DNA of 64,000 nucleotides from Corallium rubrum (GCA_964035015.1 OZ036005.1:15821625-15885624); one strand, 5' to 3'; shown: positions 23,030 to 34,641, counted from the stretch's first letter. Made by a program: numbers and translations. Notes: generated from the letters alone by a model not told the origin.

Positions 23030-23090
<61 letters not shown>
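23030..23090. repeat. (TA)n microsatellite
   Basis: About 30 TA units follow the palindrome and precede the hammerhead-containing segment. Confidence 0.9.
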
Positions 23091-23092
<2 letters not shown>

Positions 23093-23128
23093 ATGAAAAA
23101 CACACAAGTTACTTCATAAAGAACTTTA

Positions 23129-23188
23129 TTTCACTACAAATTTGTTTCGTATGGCAAGCGTAGTGCTTGCCACACTCGTCAGGTGAAA
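23129..23188 (-). ncRNA. Complete hammerhead ribozyme
   Basis: On the minus strand: helix I strand UUUCAC; core CUGACGA; an 11-bp helix II (GUGUGGCAAGC with GCUUGCCAUAC, loop ACUAC, one G-U pair); GAAA; minimal helix III (AC/GU around AAAUUU); cleavage triplet GUA; then GUGAAA, which pairs perfectly with the first strand. All conserved core bases are present (CUGANGA, GAAA, NUH). Hammerheads in this form are known in Penelope-like elements. Its 5' side is cut off by the CR1 LINE end at about 23191. Confidence 0.85.
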
Positions 23189-23520
23189 GTGTTAGTCCAA
23201 TCAATCAATCAATCATTTATTTGCCACAACACAACAAGAATATAGATATTTACATTAATTATAATTTAAATATCAATGTTGAGCAGTAGCGAGAAGACCT
23301 CAGGAAGCTAAAAGGCTTATATTAAGAGGCCATCTCGTTTGCTAAAGTAATTTTGTAATAAGTAAATTTATTGAAGAGGAGGCCTAGTGACAGTAGTCAC
23401 GAGACCCCCAAGTTCACTGTGATAACTCAAAATAAGACCATATCTTTGTACAAGTTCAAAACATACATACATTACTATATAATATACAGGTTAATAACTA
23501 AAACATGTCGATTTCGACGT

Positions 23521-26500
23521 CTATGCGACATTATAATTTCCAAGTAGGAAAATGCATAATTGATTCTTGAAAGAGGAAATGGTGATTTTAGCCGTAATAT
23601 ATGGTGGAAGAGAATTCCATGTATTCGGACCAACAGAAAGAATAGTGAATTTCTTTATGTTTGTCCGACACGTGTGAGATCTGTAATTTGTAGCCGATCT
23701 AGTGTTATAACTATGTACCTGACTGTTTGTGATAAATAAGTTATCAAAACATTCAGGTAACAAGTGATGGTGGTATTTAAACATAAATATACCTATGTAA
23801 AAGGAATTCAATTTAAATATATCTAATATTTTTAACTGATAGAATAACGGAGAGGAGTGGGCACGGTAGTCAGAGTTCGTCAGAGCTCTTACAACCCGTT
23901 TTTGTAGAAGATAAATTCTGTTTAGATTAGTTACATAAGTAGAGGACCATACAATATTACAATAGGTTAGATAAGGATATATAAGAGTATAATATAAGCA
24001 TAACTTAGTTGTAGGTGATAAAAGATGGCGAGACCTGTAGATAATTCCAACAGATTTCGCTATCTTTTTACAAATATTATTTATGTGAATTTTCCACGAT
24101 AAATTCTCATCAATGTATACGCCTAAGAATTTGATACATTGCTTCTGGATTAAGGTTTGATTGTCGTACTGGAGACATAAATTTGTATTTAATTTTCTTT
24201 GTCTTGGCCGAAAGATAACATAATTAGTTTTACTAATATTTACAGATAATTTGTTTGATTTCATCCAAACATCTAGGTTTGCCAGTTCACGATTTAAGAT
24301 AATCTCGAGATTTTTAATGTCCAGATGTGAGTAATATACGCTAGTGTCATCAGCAAAAAGAAACGATTTGGCCAATCTCATTGCATTTGGGAGATCATTT
24401 ATATATAAAATAAAGAGTAGCGGACCTAGTATTGATCCCTGAGGTACTCCACATTTTATTTTATTGAAGGACGAGCAAGTGTATCTAAATTGGACAAATT
24501 GCTCACGATTTAACAAATAGCTTCTGATCCACTGCAAGGCCACACCTCGGATACCATAATACTCCAATTTTGAAAGTAAAACTTGGTGGTCTAGCGTATC
24601 AAAAGCTTTCGAAAGATCAATAAATATACCAGCAGCTATATGGCCTCGGTCGATGTCCGATGCAATATTGTTAACTAATGAAATGAGCGAATGGGAAGTA
24701 GAGTGCTTACTACGGAAACCAAACTGAAATTTATATAAGATTTCATGACGTTCAATGAATGAGATTAGTCTTTTGCATGACTTTTTCAAAAAACTTTGAG
24801 AAGTTAGTTAGGAGTGATATAGGTCTGTAATTTGTGAAAGAATTTTGTTCTCCAGTTTTAAAAACTGGGATTATTTTAGCAATCTTCAATTTATTTGGAA
24901 ATATTCCTGTAGACAAAGAAACATTTATAATATTTGCAAGTGGTTCGGCAAGTAGGTCGAAAGATCGTTTTATAACATACATAGAGATATTATCATAACC
25001 AGGGGATTTTCCTGTCTTAAATAAATTGCAGATTTCCTGCAGTTCATTTGCATTTGTAGGGCGAAGGAAAATCGATTTATTGCAACCTGAATTTAAGAAA
25101 GAGTGAAAGGAAATGTTAGTGTTGGGAATTTTTCTTGCAAGGTCTGGCCCGACATTCGTAAAATATTTACAGAATGAGTTGGCTATATCTGAAGGATCGG
25201 ATAAGATATTATTACCTGATTTGAATGAAGAGGGGAACGATGGTCTCGCCTTGCGTTTATTAATGACTTCGTTTATTAGCCTCCAAGTTGCTTTGTGATT
25301 ATTCTTCACTTCCTCAAATTTTTCCTCATAATATTGTTTTTTAGCTATCTTAATTAAATGAGTCAACTTATTTTTATATTTTTTATAACGGGATTCGTGC
25401 AACGAGTTTTGTGACGTAAGAAATTTTTTATAAAGCTTATTCTTTTTCCTAATAGAGATTAATAATGCTTTTGTCATCCAAGGTGCTAAAGAATTTTTGT
25501 AATTTTTAGTTTTGATTATTTTAGTTGGAAAGTTTTGATCATATATTTTTAAAAACTCTATTGAGAAAGCGTTGTATGATTCATTTGGGTCTGTGTCCAC
25601 AAGAAGACTAGACCAGTTTAAGTGAGTTAGATGTGTGCGAAAGTTAATTATATTGTTTTCACTAAAGTCTCGGACAACGGTCTTCTCGCAGCATTGGCTT
25701 GGTATAGTTTCGTTGAGTATGAAGGCCATGACGGGTAAGTGATCAGATGCATCATTTATAAGAATGCCACTTAATAAAGTCTGTGTTAAATGATTAGTAA
25801 AAATATTATCAATTAGTGTTGCAGAGTGTGCAGTGATTCGTGTCGGTCGATTTATAAGGGGGCAAAACATATGTGAGAAAAGGCTATCGACAAATTCTTG
25901 AGTGGGAGCATGTTCATTTAAGCGGAACATGTCTATGTTGTAATCACCCATTATATAACAGTGCTTATCATATTTTGAAACGTTTATGAGGATTTGGTTG
26001 AACTTTTCCAAAAATAACGGTAGATGTTGATTTGGTGGTCGATAGACTGTACCCACTATAATGTTTTTCCCATTAGGGACATTGATTTCAACAAATAACG
26101 ATTCAATTACATCAGAATCGGAAAAATTAGATTCTGGAAGTACTTTATATTCAAAAACATTCTGCAAATATAAACCAACACCACCACCGGGTTTGGTAGT
26201 TCTATGGTTAGATAAAAAACTGTATCCAGGGAGATTAACTAAGTCTTGTGTAGTGTCGTTTAACCAAGTTTCAGATATACCTATCACTGAGAAAGGTTGG
26301 TGCATATTTGCGACCAGGGATTTTATATCGTCAAGCTTACCGAGTAAGCTCCGAATGTTAACATGAAAGACTGAAAATCCTAAGGTTGATTGTTTAGATT
26401 TAAATATTGCGTTGACTTCGTCCTGGACCATATAACTGCTAGTAGGAGGGCGCATCGAAAAATTGACATCAGGGTCTACATTATCTAATAAATCACCGAT

Positions 26501-26662
26501 ATGGGATTGATTAATTGGATTAAACAGTAGCGTATCGAGGCGATCAACATCATAATGCAGAGGACCATGGGCCATTTCATGCATTACTGCGTTAAAAGGG
26601 CAATCGTCTAAGTGGTAAAAGGGAAGGGCGTTTAGGAAGTTATCGTTTACATTGTAAGCCAT
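23521..26662 (-). pseudogene. CR1 ORF2: endonuclease-reverse transcriptase, split by a frameshift
   Basis: The N-terminal frame (26662-24752, 636 aa) carries the apurinic-type endonuclease: 'HVNIRSLLGKLDDIK', 'ISETWLND', 'GTVYRPPNQ', 'MGDYNIDM', 'DASDHLPVMA', and the first RT block 'NYRPISLLTNFSKFFEKVM'. The second frame (24789-23521, 422 aa) carries 'FGFRSKHST', 'FIDLSKAFDTLDH', 'GVPQGSILGPLLFILYINDLP' and the catalytic 'FADD'. The two frames overlap at 24752-24789 around A/T runs, so a single indel inactivated the gene. It would otherwise nick target DNA and prime reverse transcription from it. Confidence 0.85.
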
Positions 26663-26716
26663 ATTTAAGTGTAATTTACTAAATGACTAAATAAATGTAT
26701 AAACAATGTATATAAC

Positions 26717-27604
26717 TTATCTCTCGTCGGTTTGCATTCTGGCTAGATCTGCCAGACTGTGAATGCGGATAGCCTCGGTATCTTCAGATTTTCTGAGATA
26801 GATCTGGGAATTTTTCACCCAACAGAACTTGAATTTTAACTGCCCTTGCAGACGCTTCGCCTCATAGTGGAGATTCTGCACTTTTGGTGTGAGATGTTCC
26901 ACAACGAGTATCCTAGTTAAATCAGTGTTAGGTGTAAGGCCAATATTTGCAGGATTCACGTTGGGTGCTACTTTCCGATTGTCCATAACTTGGTTCTTTA
27001 TAAGTCTACGGACAAATTTGCAAATGATGGGTCTCGGACCAGCCGAGGCATTTCGCATTTGAATCCGATGGGCGATGTCGATGTCGTAATCTTTTACTTG
27101 TACACCCATCTCTTTGAAAAGACTAATGCATAAGTCTGTAGATTCACTCGCCGATTCGTTTTTTCTTTGACCGCCTTGTTCGTTTAACTCTGGGAGACCA
27201 AGTATCTTTACGTTGTACTGGTAACTGTATGCTTGCATTGCTTCTATAGCATCCGAGACTTCGCTTGAACGGGCAGCCAGGTCTTCGAGGCAATTGTTGA
27301 GACGATTGAACTGTTTCTCGGCCGTTGAGCGGAAGCGACTAAAGTCGTCATATTCGTTGCTCAGAAAGTCAAGGCTTTTGGCGGTTTCAACATCTGGACT
27401 GGGAGAGGAAGTTTTCATGTCAGCGTTAGGTACCTTTTCTAGCTGCACCATGGTATCTTTTTGGAAAGTTTTGAATTCTCCTCTCAGTAGATTGAGTTGA
27501 CTTATCAAGGAGTCATTTTGCTTTTTAAGAGACTTACATGTAACTGTCTCTGGCATTTCCGAAATATTTGTGCAAACACCAAGCAATATTTCGATTGAAT
27601 ACAC
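26717..27604 (-). CDS. CR1 ORF1 protein (295 aa)
   Basis: A heptad-rich segment suggests a coiled coil at about residues 25-120. The C-terminal half has 'YNVKILGLPE', 'DIDIAHRIQ', 'RPIICKFVRR' and 'RILVVEHLTPKVQ', like the RNA-binding ORF1 proteins of L1/CR1-type LINEs (transposase-22 type). Likely an RNA chaperone that coats the LINE RNA. It lies 54 bp upstream of ORF2 on the same strand, and its frame is open. Confidence 0.7.
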   Translation of the reverse strand: MYSIEILLGVCTNISEMPETVTCKSLKKQNDSLISQLNLLRGEFKTFQKDTMVQLEKVPNADMKTSSPSPDVETAKSLDFLSNEYDDFSRFRSTAEKQFNRLNNCLEDLAARSSEVSDAIEAMQAYSYQYNVKILGLPELNEQGGQRKNESASESTDLCISLFKEMGVQVKDYDIDIAHRIQMRNASAGPRPIICKFVRRLIKNQVMDNRKVAPNVNPANIGLTPNTDLTRILVVEHLTPKVQNLHYEAKRLQGQLKFKFCWVKNSQIYLRKSEDTEAIRIHSLADLARMQTDER

Positions 27605-27784
27605 TATTTTATTTTTGTGGCATAAATTCTGACGAATTGAGAGCGCCTCACAGAAATGACTTTAAAAACCACAGTTGGTGTGAATGTATAGGCCTATATG
27701 AGAAGCGTGTGTGTGGTGCGTGACGTGTTGTTTGTGTGCAGTCGTCTGTACGTTAGTCGTAGTTCATATTACAATTGGTGTGGT

Positions 27785-28945
27785 TTAGCTATTACATAAT
27801 AAAAATTTCTTACGGTGTCTACATGTTGAAATCAGTTCATTTCTCTTGTTAAGAGAACTCAGTTTTGGGTGGCAGATTATTACGAACTTCTCGTGTAAGC
27901 ACAAATTGCACTTTTTCATCTTATTGGAATATGGTTGGCACTTCTTGATAATTTTCCATTTGATTGAGTAGCGCGCGTTCGATTCTTTCAGCGACCAAAT
28001 GTGTTTACTGAGTTCGGTAGCGTTCTTAGTTTTTTCGTTACGGAAAGAGCTAGTGTGGTTTAGGTATCTTGTCTTAAATGTCCCCTCTGTTAATCCAACG
28101 TAGGTTTCTTCTGTGTTTTTATCAATGTTCTTTACGGTTGCTTGATAAACGATGCTTTTGGTTAGGCATTTTCCTTGCAGTGGACAGGCACTTTTTTGGC
28201 GACAGTTGCATTCATTATTCTGGTTTTCATTAACTTGAATCTGTTTGTTAAGGACGGCTTTATTATGCGCGGAGATGATGTTTTCTACATTCGGCATGCA
28301 GCTGTAACTAAGCTTTAGAGTGTTCCTGTTGAAGATTTTGTTTAGCGGGTGATGTTTTGGAAAGCAATCGTGCACTGCTTTGAGGAATTTGTGCCCGATG
28401 TCGGTGGCGACGTTGGCGCTATACGGCGGGTTATACCAGGTTACATTTCTTGATCTGGTTCGTCTTGCTCGGGTTGGTTGTGGGTCGTAGCGGAGGTTAT
28501 GATCGTAGCCGCTTTTTCTAAGAGCTTCTTGGTACGGGCGCGCGCTGGAGTCGAATGATTCTTGGTTAGAGATTTTTGACAGCCGTTGGTTGATTGTTTC
28601 TGGTATTCTGCGTAGGATAGTTGGTGGGTGGTTGCTATGGACGTGGACATACTGGGGAATGTTGCCTGGTTTGTTGTAGGGTTTGAAGGTTTCGGATCTG
28701 AGGTCGAAAGTGATATCTAAGAAGTTCACGCATTTCTTGTTTGCTTCTATCGTTAGTTTCAGTTTATGATCGCCAAATATCTTACATATGTCTTTCTTAA
28801 TGCATTCGATGGTTCTCGGAGAATCGTCGAAGGCGCCTAAGCCATTATCTCTGTACAGGCCGATGTTTTTTCTGTACTGCGGGGGTATTTTCGACAGGAG
28901 ATATGATCCCACCAGCTCGCATGTCTCCGCTCCGTCGAAGCTGCC

Positions 28946-28948
<3 letters not shown>
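27785..28948 (-). pseudogene. Penelope-like element: RT tail plus GIY-YIG endonuclease
   Basis: The ORF (387 aa) begins inside the RT domain: 'YRDNGLGAF', 'KLKLTIEANKKCVNFLDITF' and 'FKPYNKPGN.P.YVH..SNHPP' are the thumb-side blocks of Penelope RTs. A Cys-rich 'ECNCRQKSACPLQGKC' precedes the GIY-YIG module ('VYQATV', 'ETYVGLTEGTFKTRY..H', 'ATELSKHIWSLK'). The upstream RT half is missing and (TA)n abuts its start, so this is a 5'-truncated copy. A hammerhead ribozyme lies just upstream on the same strand (28979-29024), as in Penelope pseudo-LTRs. Confidence 0.8.

Positions 28949-28949
<1 letters not shown>

Positions 28950-28977
<28 letters not shown>
28950..28977. repeat. (TA)n microsatellite
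   Basis: About 14 TA units lie between the truncated Penelope ORF and the hammerhead. Confidence 0.85.
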
Positions 28978-28978
28978 A

Positions 28979-29024
28979 ACTACAGACGGTACCGTTTCGG
29001 CCTTTTGGGCCTCATCAGTGTAGT
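28979..29024 (-). ncRNA. Complete hammerhead ribozyme of a Penelope-like element
   Basis: On the minus strand: ACUACA; CUGAUGA; helix II GGCC/GGCC closed by loop CAAAA; GAAA; helix III ACGGU/ACCGU; cleavage triplet GUC; UGUAGU, which pairs perfectly with ACUACA. All invariant core bases are present. Placement directly upstream of a Penelope ORF fits published observations that these retroelements encode hammerheads in their terminal repeats, where they process the element RNA. Confidence 0.85.
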
Positions 29025-29163
29025 GCTGATGAGCAGGATGAAGGTAACTGCTATTTATAGTCACCTTTGGTGCCTCACAAATTGTGGGACATCAAAACCA
29101 TGCCAGAGCGCTCAAACTGCAAGCAGTGAGCGTGCGCACAATGCGTAAGCAGCAATGGCTCAT

Positions 29164-29165
<2 letters not shown>

Positions 29166-29225
<60 letters not shown>
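29166..29225. repeat. (TA)n microsatellite
   Basis: About 30 uninterrupted TA units. Confidence 0.9.
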
Positions 29226-29229
<4 letters not shown>

Positions 29230-31166
29230 GAATTCTGTAAATGACTCCTAAAACGTCTGTTAAGTTAGCTAAAACTACATCATGCTACGAGCTGATTAAC
29301 CTTCGAGGTAAGGTTTAATAGGTTACGACTATTAAATTACTGATGTGAGCATACGTTATGATTTAGTACTAGTCCCACATTTTTTTTCTAAGTGGCGTGC
29401 CATAAATAGCCCTTCTGACATCTTCATCTTGTATGAGAACGCTACCAGCGTACCTTACTCAAGATAGATGAATGCGAAGAATCTGTACACTTGCTACAGA
29501 ACTGATACCAGTGTCTGTAAATGGGGATAATGTTGAGAGTTGAGCTCCTTTATGTCCATGTCACATTATGGTCATAAATAAAGGCATTCCTTAACAAGAC
29601 ATTGTCTGCTTGGGTAGATGTGTAAAAGGTGAGTATCTGGCACCTGAAAACCAGACAGCTCATAGTAACATAGATTGGTAATGGTGGGTAGTGGCTTGAA
29701 TTAGTTGTGACTTAATTAGGATGACTGGGATGATGTAGATGGTTGAGCTCCTAGAGCTGTCTTTGAAATGCCCCATTACCCTTGCTCTGGGTTATGCAGA
29801 ACATTAAATTCGGCTAGACCTTTACTTGTATGTTGATCAGGCTGTCCATGTTGAATTCACTGACTGCAAGAATATGTTTTTGGTGTCTCCAAGGCATGCG
29901 GATGAGCTCTGACATAGCGCAAAACAACCATATATTTTTTAAGTTAGTAATTAAATGTAATCACATGTCTCTACTGTTTGTTGTATTGCCTTCTTTTTAG
30001 AAAAAAATAATTACGCACCTACTATTACAAGAACTATTACAAGAATTCACTAATCCAAATCCAATTTTAACACTTTTTCAAAAAAAGTATAAAATTATGT
30101 ACTAAAAAATATGTTTTAAAACTTCACAAATTTTGATTAAAAGTGTTGTCAGAACGCGGGAAATGCCATTTCAGAGATCCAAATTTCAAAACTTTTCCGG
30201 GGGGTATGCCCCCGGAGCCCCCTAGATAGTTTGACTAAGTGGGGGAAATTCCGAGATCCGCCCCTGGAGACGTTAGCATGCATCGCTAAACTGTTTCGCT
30301 ACATGTTTTTAGTCTAAAGTTGAATATTTTGAACTCCTAACCACATACCCAATAATCGTTAGATGCGTTACATTGCTTCCGGCTTTCTCAGTTATAAATA
30401 GATTTTGAGTTTTCAGTAACGAGTATAGTTGAGTGTGAAATTTACGTCTTCGGATTGTGGTTTTTAAACAGACTTCCGGAAGAATGTGATTGGTTTGTTT
30501 CGCGACATTTGCATATTAATTAAGTGGACGTTATCGATTTACCCCTAGGATTGTCGCAGGCTCTCATTTCACAGTGTTGCGTTGAGAGAGCCTGCTCGCA
30601 GGCTAACATTACTGGTAAGTAGGTTGTTAGACATTTATACCATTTAATATTACATGTGCTTGGGAAACAAAACCAGATTACAACAGAATAAAAAAAAAGT
30701 CGCATCTGACGTGTAAATGTTCACGCTTGAACATTTACACGTCAGATCAATAGACAGAAAAATTATCTTGAAACATGTGGTTCTCTTTCAGTTCATAAAC
30801 GAATCTTGTTGAAAAAAGAATAAGCATATTCGCCATTATTTCACTTTTGCGCGAGCTTAGCAATCTATTGCATCATTGCTACAATCAGGCTAATTCACAT
30901 GTCAAATATATAGCGTATATAAACTATAAAGAAACTTTAGAAACTCTACTGTAATCATGCAATATTGAGGGGACAGATTCATGCCTATATGACTTGTAAA
31001 GATATGATCGTTCCAGAAGAAGGACGTACACAAACAGAGAAACGAAATCGAAATACTCCCGTGTAAAATTTTAGTAAATGTTACGTTGAAACGGGAAACG
31101 TTTTTTCCTACCGATAAAACAGTGTGAAACCATTCACCATAAATTTCCGTGCAGGGTAAAAAAGCA
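29226..31166. other. Non-coding stretch with a strong hairpin
   Basis: No gene supported. A short dispersed-repeat-like block 'ggggggtatgcccccggagccccct' sits near 30200. A perfect 20-bp hairpin is at 30704-30747. Confidence 0.4.
30704..30747. repeat. Perfect 20-bp inverted repeat, 4-nt loop
   Basis: ATCTGACGTGTAAATGTTCA is followed by CGCT and then its exact complement. No T-run or flanking gene explains it. It may be a tiny MITE, a small-RNA hairpin or a chance product of template switching. Confidence 0.8.
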
Positions 31167-31378
31167 ATTCTGCCTCGTCATCATTCGCACTGTGAAGTCA
31201 CGTGAGATAGCACCTTGCCGCCCAAGTGGTCAGTGCACTTCCGCCTTGCTCAAGTATGGTTGTGTGAAGCCTTCGGTCGAAGACAACCAAAGTACACGAG
31301 ACAGAAATCACTAAAGAAGAGTCGTTTAACAAACTTATGAGAACGAGCTAATTCTGTTAATACAGACATTCGTACAAG

Positions 31379-31579
31379 ATGAGTGAAACATCCTCACATC
31401 TTTGTTCAACTACAGTTCCTTTCACAGAATCCCTGTTTGGCAATGACACAGAGCTCTCAAAACAGCTAAAAGAGCTTGGCGAAGCGACTAAGGTCAGCAA
31501 AAAGCTCCATAAACATAGACCTGGATCTTTTAAAAACCAGGGAAACAACAGCAACAAGCAGGGGAAGGAAAACCATTGA
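31379..31579 (+). pseudogene. DIRS gag-like remnant
   Basis: 66 residues from an ATG: 'ELSKQLKELGEATKVSKKLHKHRPGSFKNQGNNSNKQG'. The basic, Asn/Gly-rich tail resembles the end of DIRS gag proteins. It is much shorter than a usual gag, and the sequence after it (to 31700) is out of frame. Confidence 0.4.
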
Positions 31580-31699
31580 CGTTCAGATATAAGCAAAAAC
31601 GTGAAATTCCCAACAGGAATTTAAACTGGAAAAGGCCCAGCCTCCAATTCCAAAAGACAAAGGAAGAGGGGAGGAGGCAGAGCAAATAGGGCCAAAAGA

Positions 31700-33396
31700 C
31701 CCCTCAAATGAGGTAGGTGAAACAAATAAACTTTCCTATTTTCAAGCAGGAAACCTGAAGCATTGTGTTCAGGCATGGGAACATATTACCACTGATCCAG
31801 ATATTCTAGTCTGGATCACACATTGTCACATTGAATTTATAGACAATGTGCTTCCAATTCAGAAAGGTGGTCAAAGAGTCATTAAATTTAATGACAAAGA
31901 GTCTGCCATCATAGATATGGAAATTGTCAAGCTCCTTTGCAAAGGAGTTGTTGTAGAGTCTGACCATGAAAAGTGAGAATTTATCTCACCCATATTTCTC
32001 AGACTAAAAAAAAATGGTGTAGACTATAGAATGATTTTAAACCTGAAAGAGCTTAATAGCTTTGTTGTTTATAAACATTTCAAAATGGAGTCCCTAAGGT
32101 CAGTAACAGATTTAATGACTCCAGGCTGCTTCATGGCATCAATAGACATTAAAGATGCTTACTATAGTGTGCCTATTGCATTAGAACATCAAAAGTACCT
32201 CAAGTTTGCATGGAAAGACAAATTGTACCAATACACCTGCCTGCCTAATGGCCTAGCATCAGCACCTAGAGTTTTCACTAAACTTATGAAGCCCGTGTTT
32301 CAAGGGCTGAGGGAAAAGGGGCATCTTTCCTCCTCATACATAGATGATTGTTATCTTCAGGGGGGGAACTTATGAGGAATGCAATGCCAATTCCTTGGAT
32401 ACATCTTCCCAGCTTAAAAACCTGGGGTTCTGTCCCCATGAGGAAAAATGAAACCTCACACCATCCCAACAACTGACATATTTGGGATTTGACTTGAATT
32501 CAGTTGATATGACTATAAAAATTACTGAGCGCAGAGCCATAAAACTTAAACAAGCCTGCCAAAAACTAATTAGCAAAGACCAATGCACAATCTTAAATGT
32601 AGCAGAAGTCATAGGTATTCTAGTATCTAGTTTCTCAGGAGTAGAATACGGCCCCCTTTATTATCGTAACCTAGAGAATGACAAAATAGCTGCCTTGAAG
32701 AACAACAAGGGTAATTTTGGGGCATGCCTGTCCCTCTCAAGAAATTCTATCTCAGATTTACATTGGTGGATAGCCACTGTTGATACCTCCACAAAACGTA
32801 TCTCACATGGCGAGCCTAGTGTTGTTATTCAAACCGATGCCTCTACCCAAGGGTGGGGTGGTATCCGACAAACTCATAAGACTGGGGGCAGATGGACCCT
32901 AGAGGAATCTCAACACCATATTAATTATCTGGAGCTACTAGCTGTGCTGCTGACATTGAAAGCACTTTGTGGAGATTGTAAGAATGAACACATTCAGGTC
33001 CAATGTGACAATACTACAGCAGTATGCTATATAAATAACATGGGTGGGACCAAGTCTAAGGACTGTGATTCAATTGCAAAACAAATATGGGATCATTGTA
33101 TTGAACAAAAAATTTGGCTAAGTGCCACGCATTTGCCTGGGTGTAAAAACGTGGAAGCTGACAAAGAGTCTAGACAGTTCAATGACCGAACTGAATGGAT
33201 GCTAGACCCGACAATATATAAGTGCATTACTGCTAGATTTGGGAGACCATCCATTGATTTATTTGCATCTCGCTTGAACAGACAATGTCCCATTTACGCT
33301 TCCTGGAGACCTGATCCTGAAGCCAAATTTGTCGATGCTTTTTCTGTTAACTGGAATAATTTTTTCTTTTATGCATCCCCCCCCCCTCCCCTTTAG
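31700..33396 (+). pseudogene. DIRS reverse transcriptase-RNase H, broken
   Basis: RT blocks are visible in pieces: an N-terminal part ending at an in-frame TGA near 31975; 'YRMILNLKELN', 'FMASIDIKDAYYSVPI', 'LPNGLASAPRVFTKLMKP' and the catalytic 'YIDD' in 32031-32375; then a frameshift; then 'QQLTYLGFDLNS'-type connection and RNase H in 32482-33396 ('QTDASTQGWGG', 'INYLELLAVLLTLK', 'QCDNTTAVCYINNMGG'), followed by 'HLPGCKNVEADKESR' and 'FGRPSIDLFASRLN', the conserved DIRS tail. It is inactive as it stands. Confidence 0.8.
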
Positions 33397-33408
33397 CTTG
33401 ATTGGAAG

Positions 33409-34584
33409 ATGCCTGGAGAAAATACAACTAAACAAAGCAGAATGGATCTTGATAGTACCACTTTGGCCCAGTCAGAGTTGGTATCCCAAACTGCTAAGAC
33501 TACTGGTAGACCTGCCAGCTGTAATACAACACAAGGACCACCTACTAACACTGCCAGGGAGTTCACAGCTGCATCCTCTGGGGAGAAAGCTGAACCTGTT
33601 AGCCTGTCACTTATGCGGAGAGTCTACAAGAACAGAGGGTTTTCTGAAAAAGCAACCGATATTGTCTTACAGTCCTGGAGACAGTCATCCCAAAAACAGT
33701 ATGGCACACACATCAGAAAGTGGTTACTTTTCTGCTCTAAAAGACAGGTTGATCCAATTTGCCCATTTATAGCCACAGCTGTTGACTTCCTGACAGAATT
33801 GTATGAAAAAGGACAGAGTTACAGTAGTATAAACTCAGCAAGATGTGCTCTATCTGCTATCTTAGATAGGCAAGACTCAACGCACTCAACATTTGGCCAA
33901 CACCCTGATGTCAAGCGGTTTATGAAGGGTATCTTTCAAAGTAGACCCTCTCTTCCACGCTATAATAAAATATGGGACGTTAATACTGTGCTTCAGTATA
34001 TCAGGTCCATGCAAGATACACAGGATCTCAATCTAAAAGATCTTACATTAAAACTTGTTATGTTAGTTGCGCTAACCACGGCACAAAGAGGACAATCTTT
34101 ACGTCTCTTAAACTTATCAGGGATGGTCAAGGAGAAAGAAACTCTCACTTTTATACTTGCCAGTCTTATCAAACAGAGCCAACCTGGGAGACCATCCTCA
34201 GAACTGATCGTCAAGTTAAACGCTTACCCTCATGACAGTAAGCTTTGCGTTGTTAATACTTGTTTAGTTTACCTAGATAAGACAAAGTTGCTACGAGAAG
34301 ATCAAACTCAATTGTTTGTTACCTATCAAAAGCCTCATAAGAAGGCTAGTAGGGACACTATTAGACGTTGGATTCAATATATGATGGGTAAGGCAGGAAT
34401 TGATGTAACTGTCTACAAGCCCCACAGTGTTAGATCAGCTGCAACATCGAAAGCTAAAGCTAACAATGCATCCTTGATGGAAATCATGAAAGCTGCTGGC
34501 TGGAGCTCAGCAGCCACATTTGCAAAGTTTTATGACAAGCAGATTGACACAATTCAATCATTTGCAACCAGTGTCTTAGGTTGA
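33409..34584 (+). CDS. DIRS tyrosine recombinase (391 aa)
   Basis: A polar N-terminal extension (about 70 residues) is followed by a core-binding domain ('VLQSWRQSSQKQYGTHIRKWLLFC') and a catalytic domain: Arg in 'ALTTAQRGQSLRLL', the H-x-x-R box in 'KPHSVRSAAT', and the Tyr in 'AATFAKFYDK'. These are the RHRY residues of tyrosine recombinases. It would insert the circular cDNA without a target duplication. It is the only undamaged gene of this element. Start at ATG 33409, just after the RNase H frame ends. Confidence 0.85.
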   Translation: MPGENTTKQSRMDLDSTTLAQSELVSQTAKTTGRPASCNTTQGPPTNTAREFTAASSGEKAEPVSLSLMRRVYKNRGFSEKATDIVLQSWRQSSQKQYGTHIRKWLLFCSKRQVDPICPFIATAVDFLTELYEKGQSYSSINSARCALSAILDRQDSTHSTFGQHPDVKRFMKGIFQSRPSLPRYNKIWDVNTVLQYIRSMQDTQDLNLKDLTLKLVMLVALTTAQRGQSLRLLNLSGMVKEKETLTFILASLIKQSQPGRPSSELIVKLNAYPHDSKLCVVNTCLVYLDKTKLLREDQTQLFVTYQKPHKKASRDTIRRWIQYMMGKAGIDVTVYKPHSVRSAATSKAKANNASLMEIMKAAGWSSAATFAKFYDKQIDTIQSFATSVLG

Positions 34585-34641
34585 GTTGATTTATTAGGTT
34601 GAGTTGATTTATTAGGTTGAGTTGATTTATAAAAAATCTTT

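Larger units (their letters stand above)
23191..27700 (-). mobile_element. CR1/L2-type LINE, ORF2 frameshifted
   Basis: The element is read on the minus strand: ORF1 (27604-26717), ORF2 (26662-23521), then a short 3' UTR ending in (TGAT)n, seen as 'caatcaatcaatcaatc' at about 23193-23210. Short tandem-repeat 3' tails instead of poly(A) are typical of CR1/L2 elements. The 5' limit is uncertain and lies between 27604 and the Penelope fragment at 27785. It is nearly full length, but ORF2 is broken. Confidence 0.8.

Noticed and set aside
29010..29045. CTGATGAG on the plus strand next to the hammerhead
   Set aside because: It arises from the local palindrome catcag/ctgatg; the GAAA strand and helix I pairing needed for a second ribozyme are missing.
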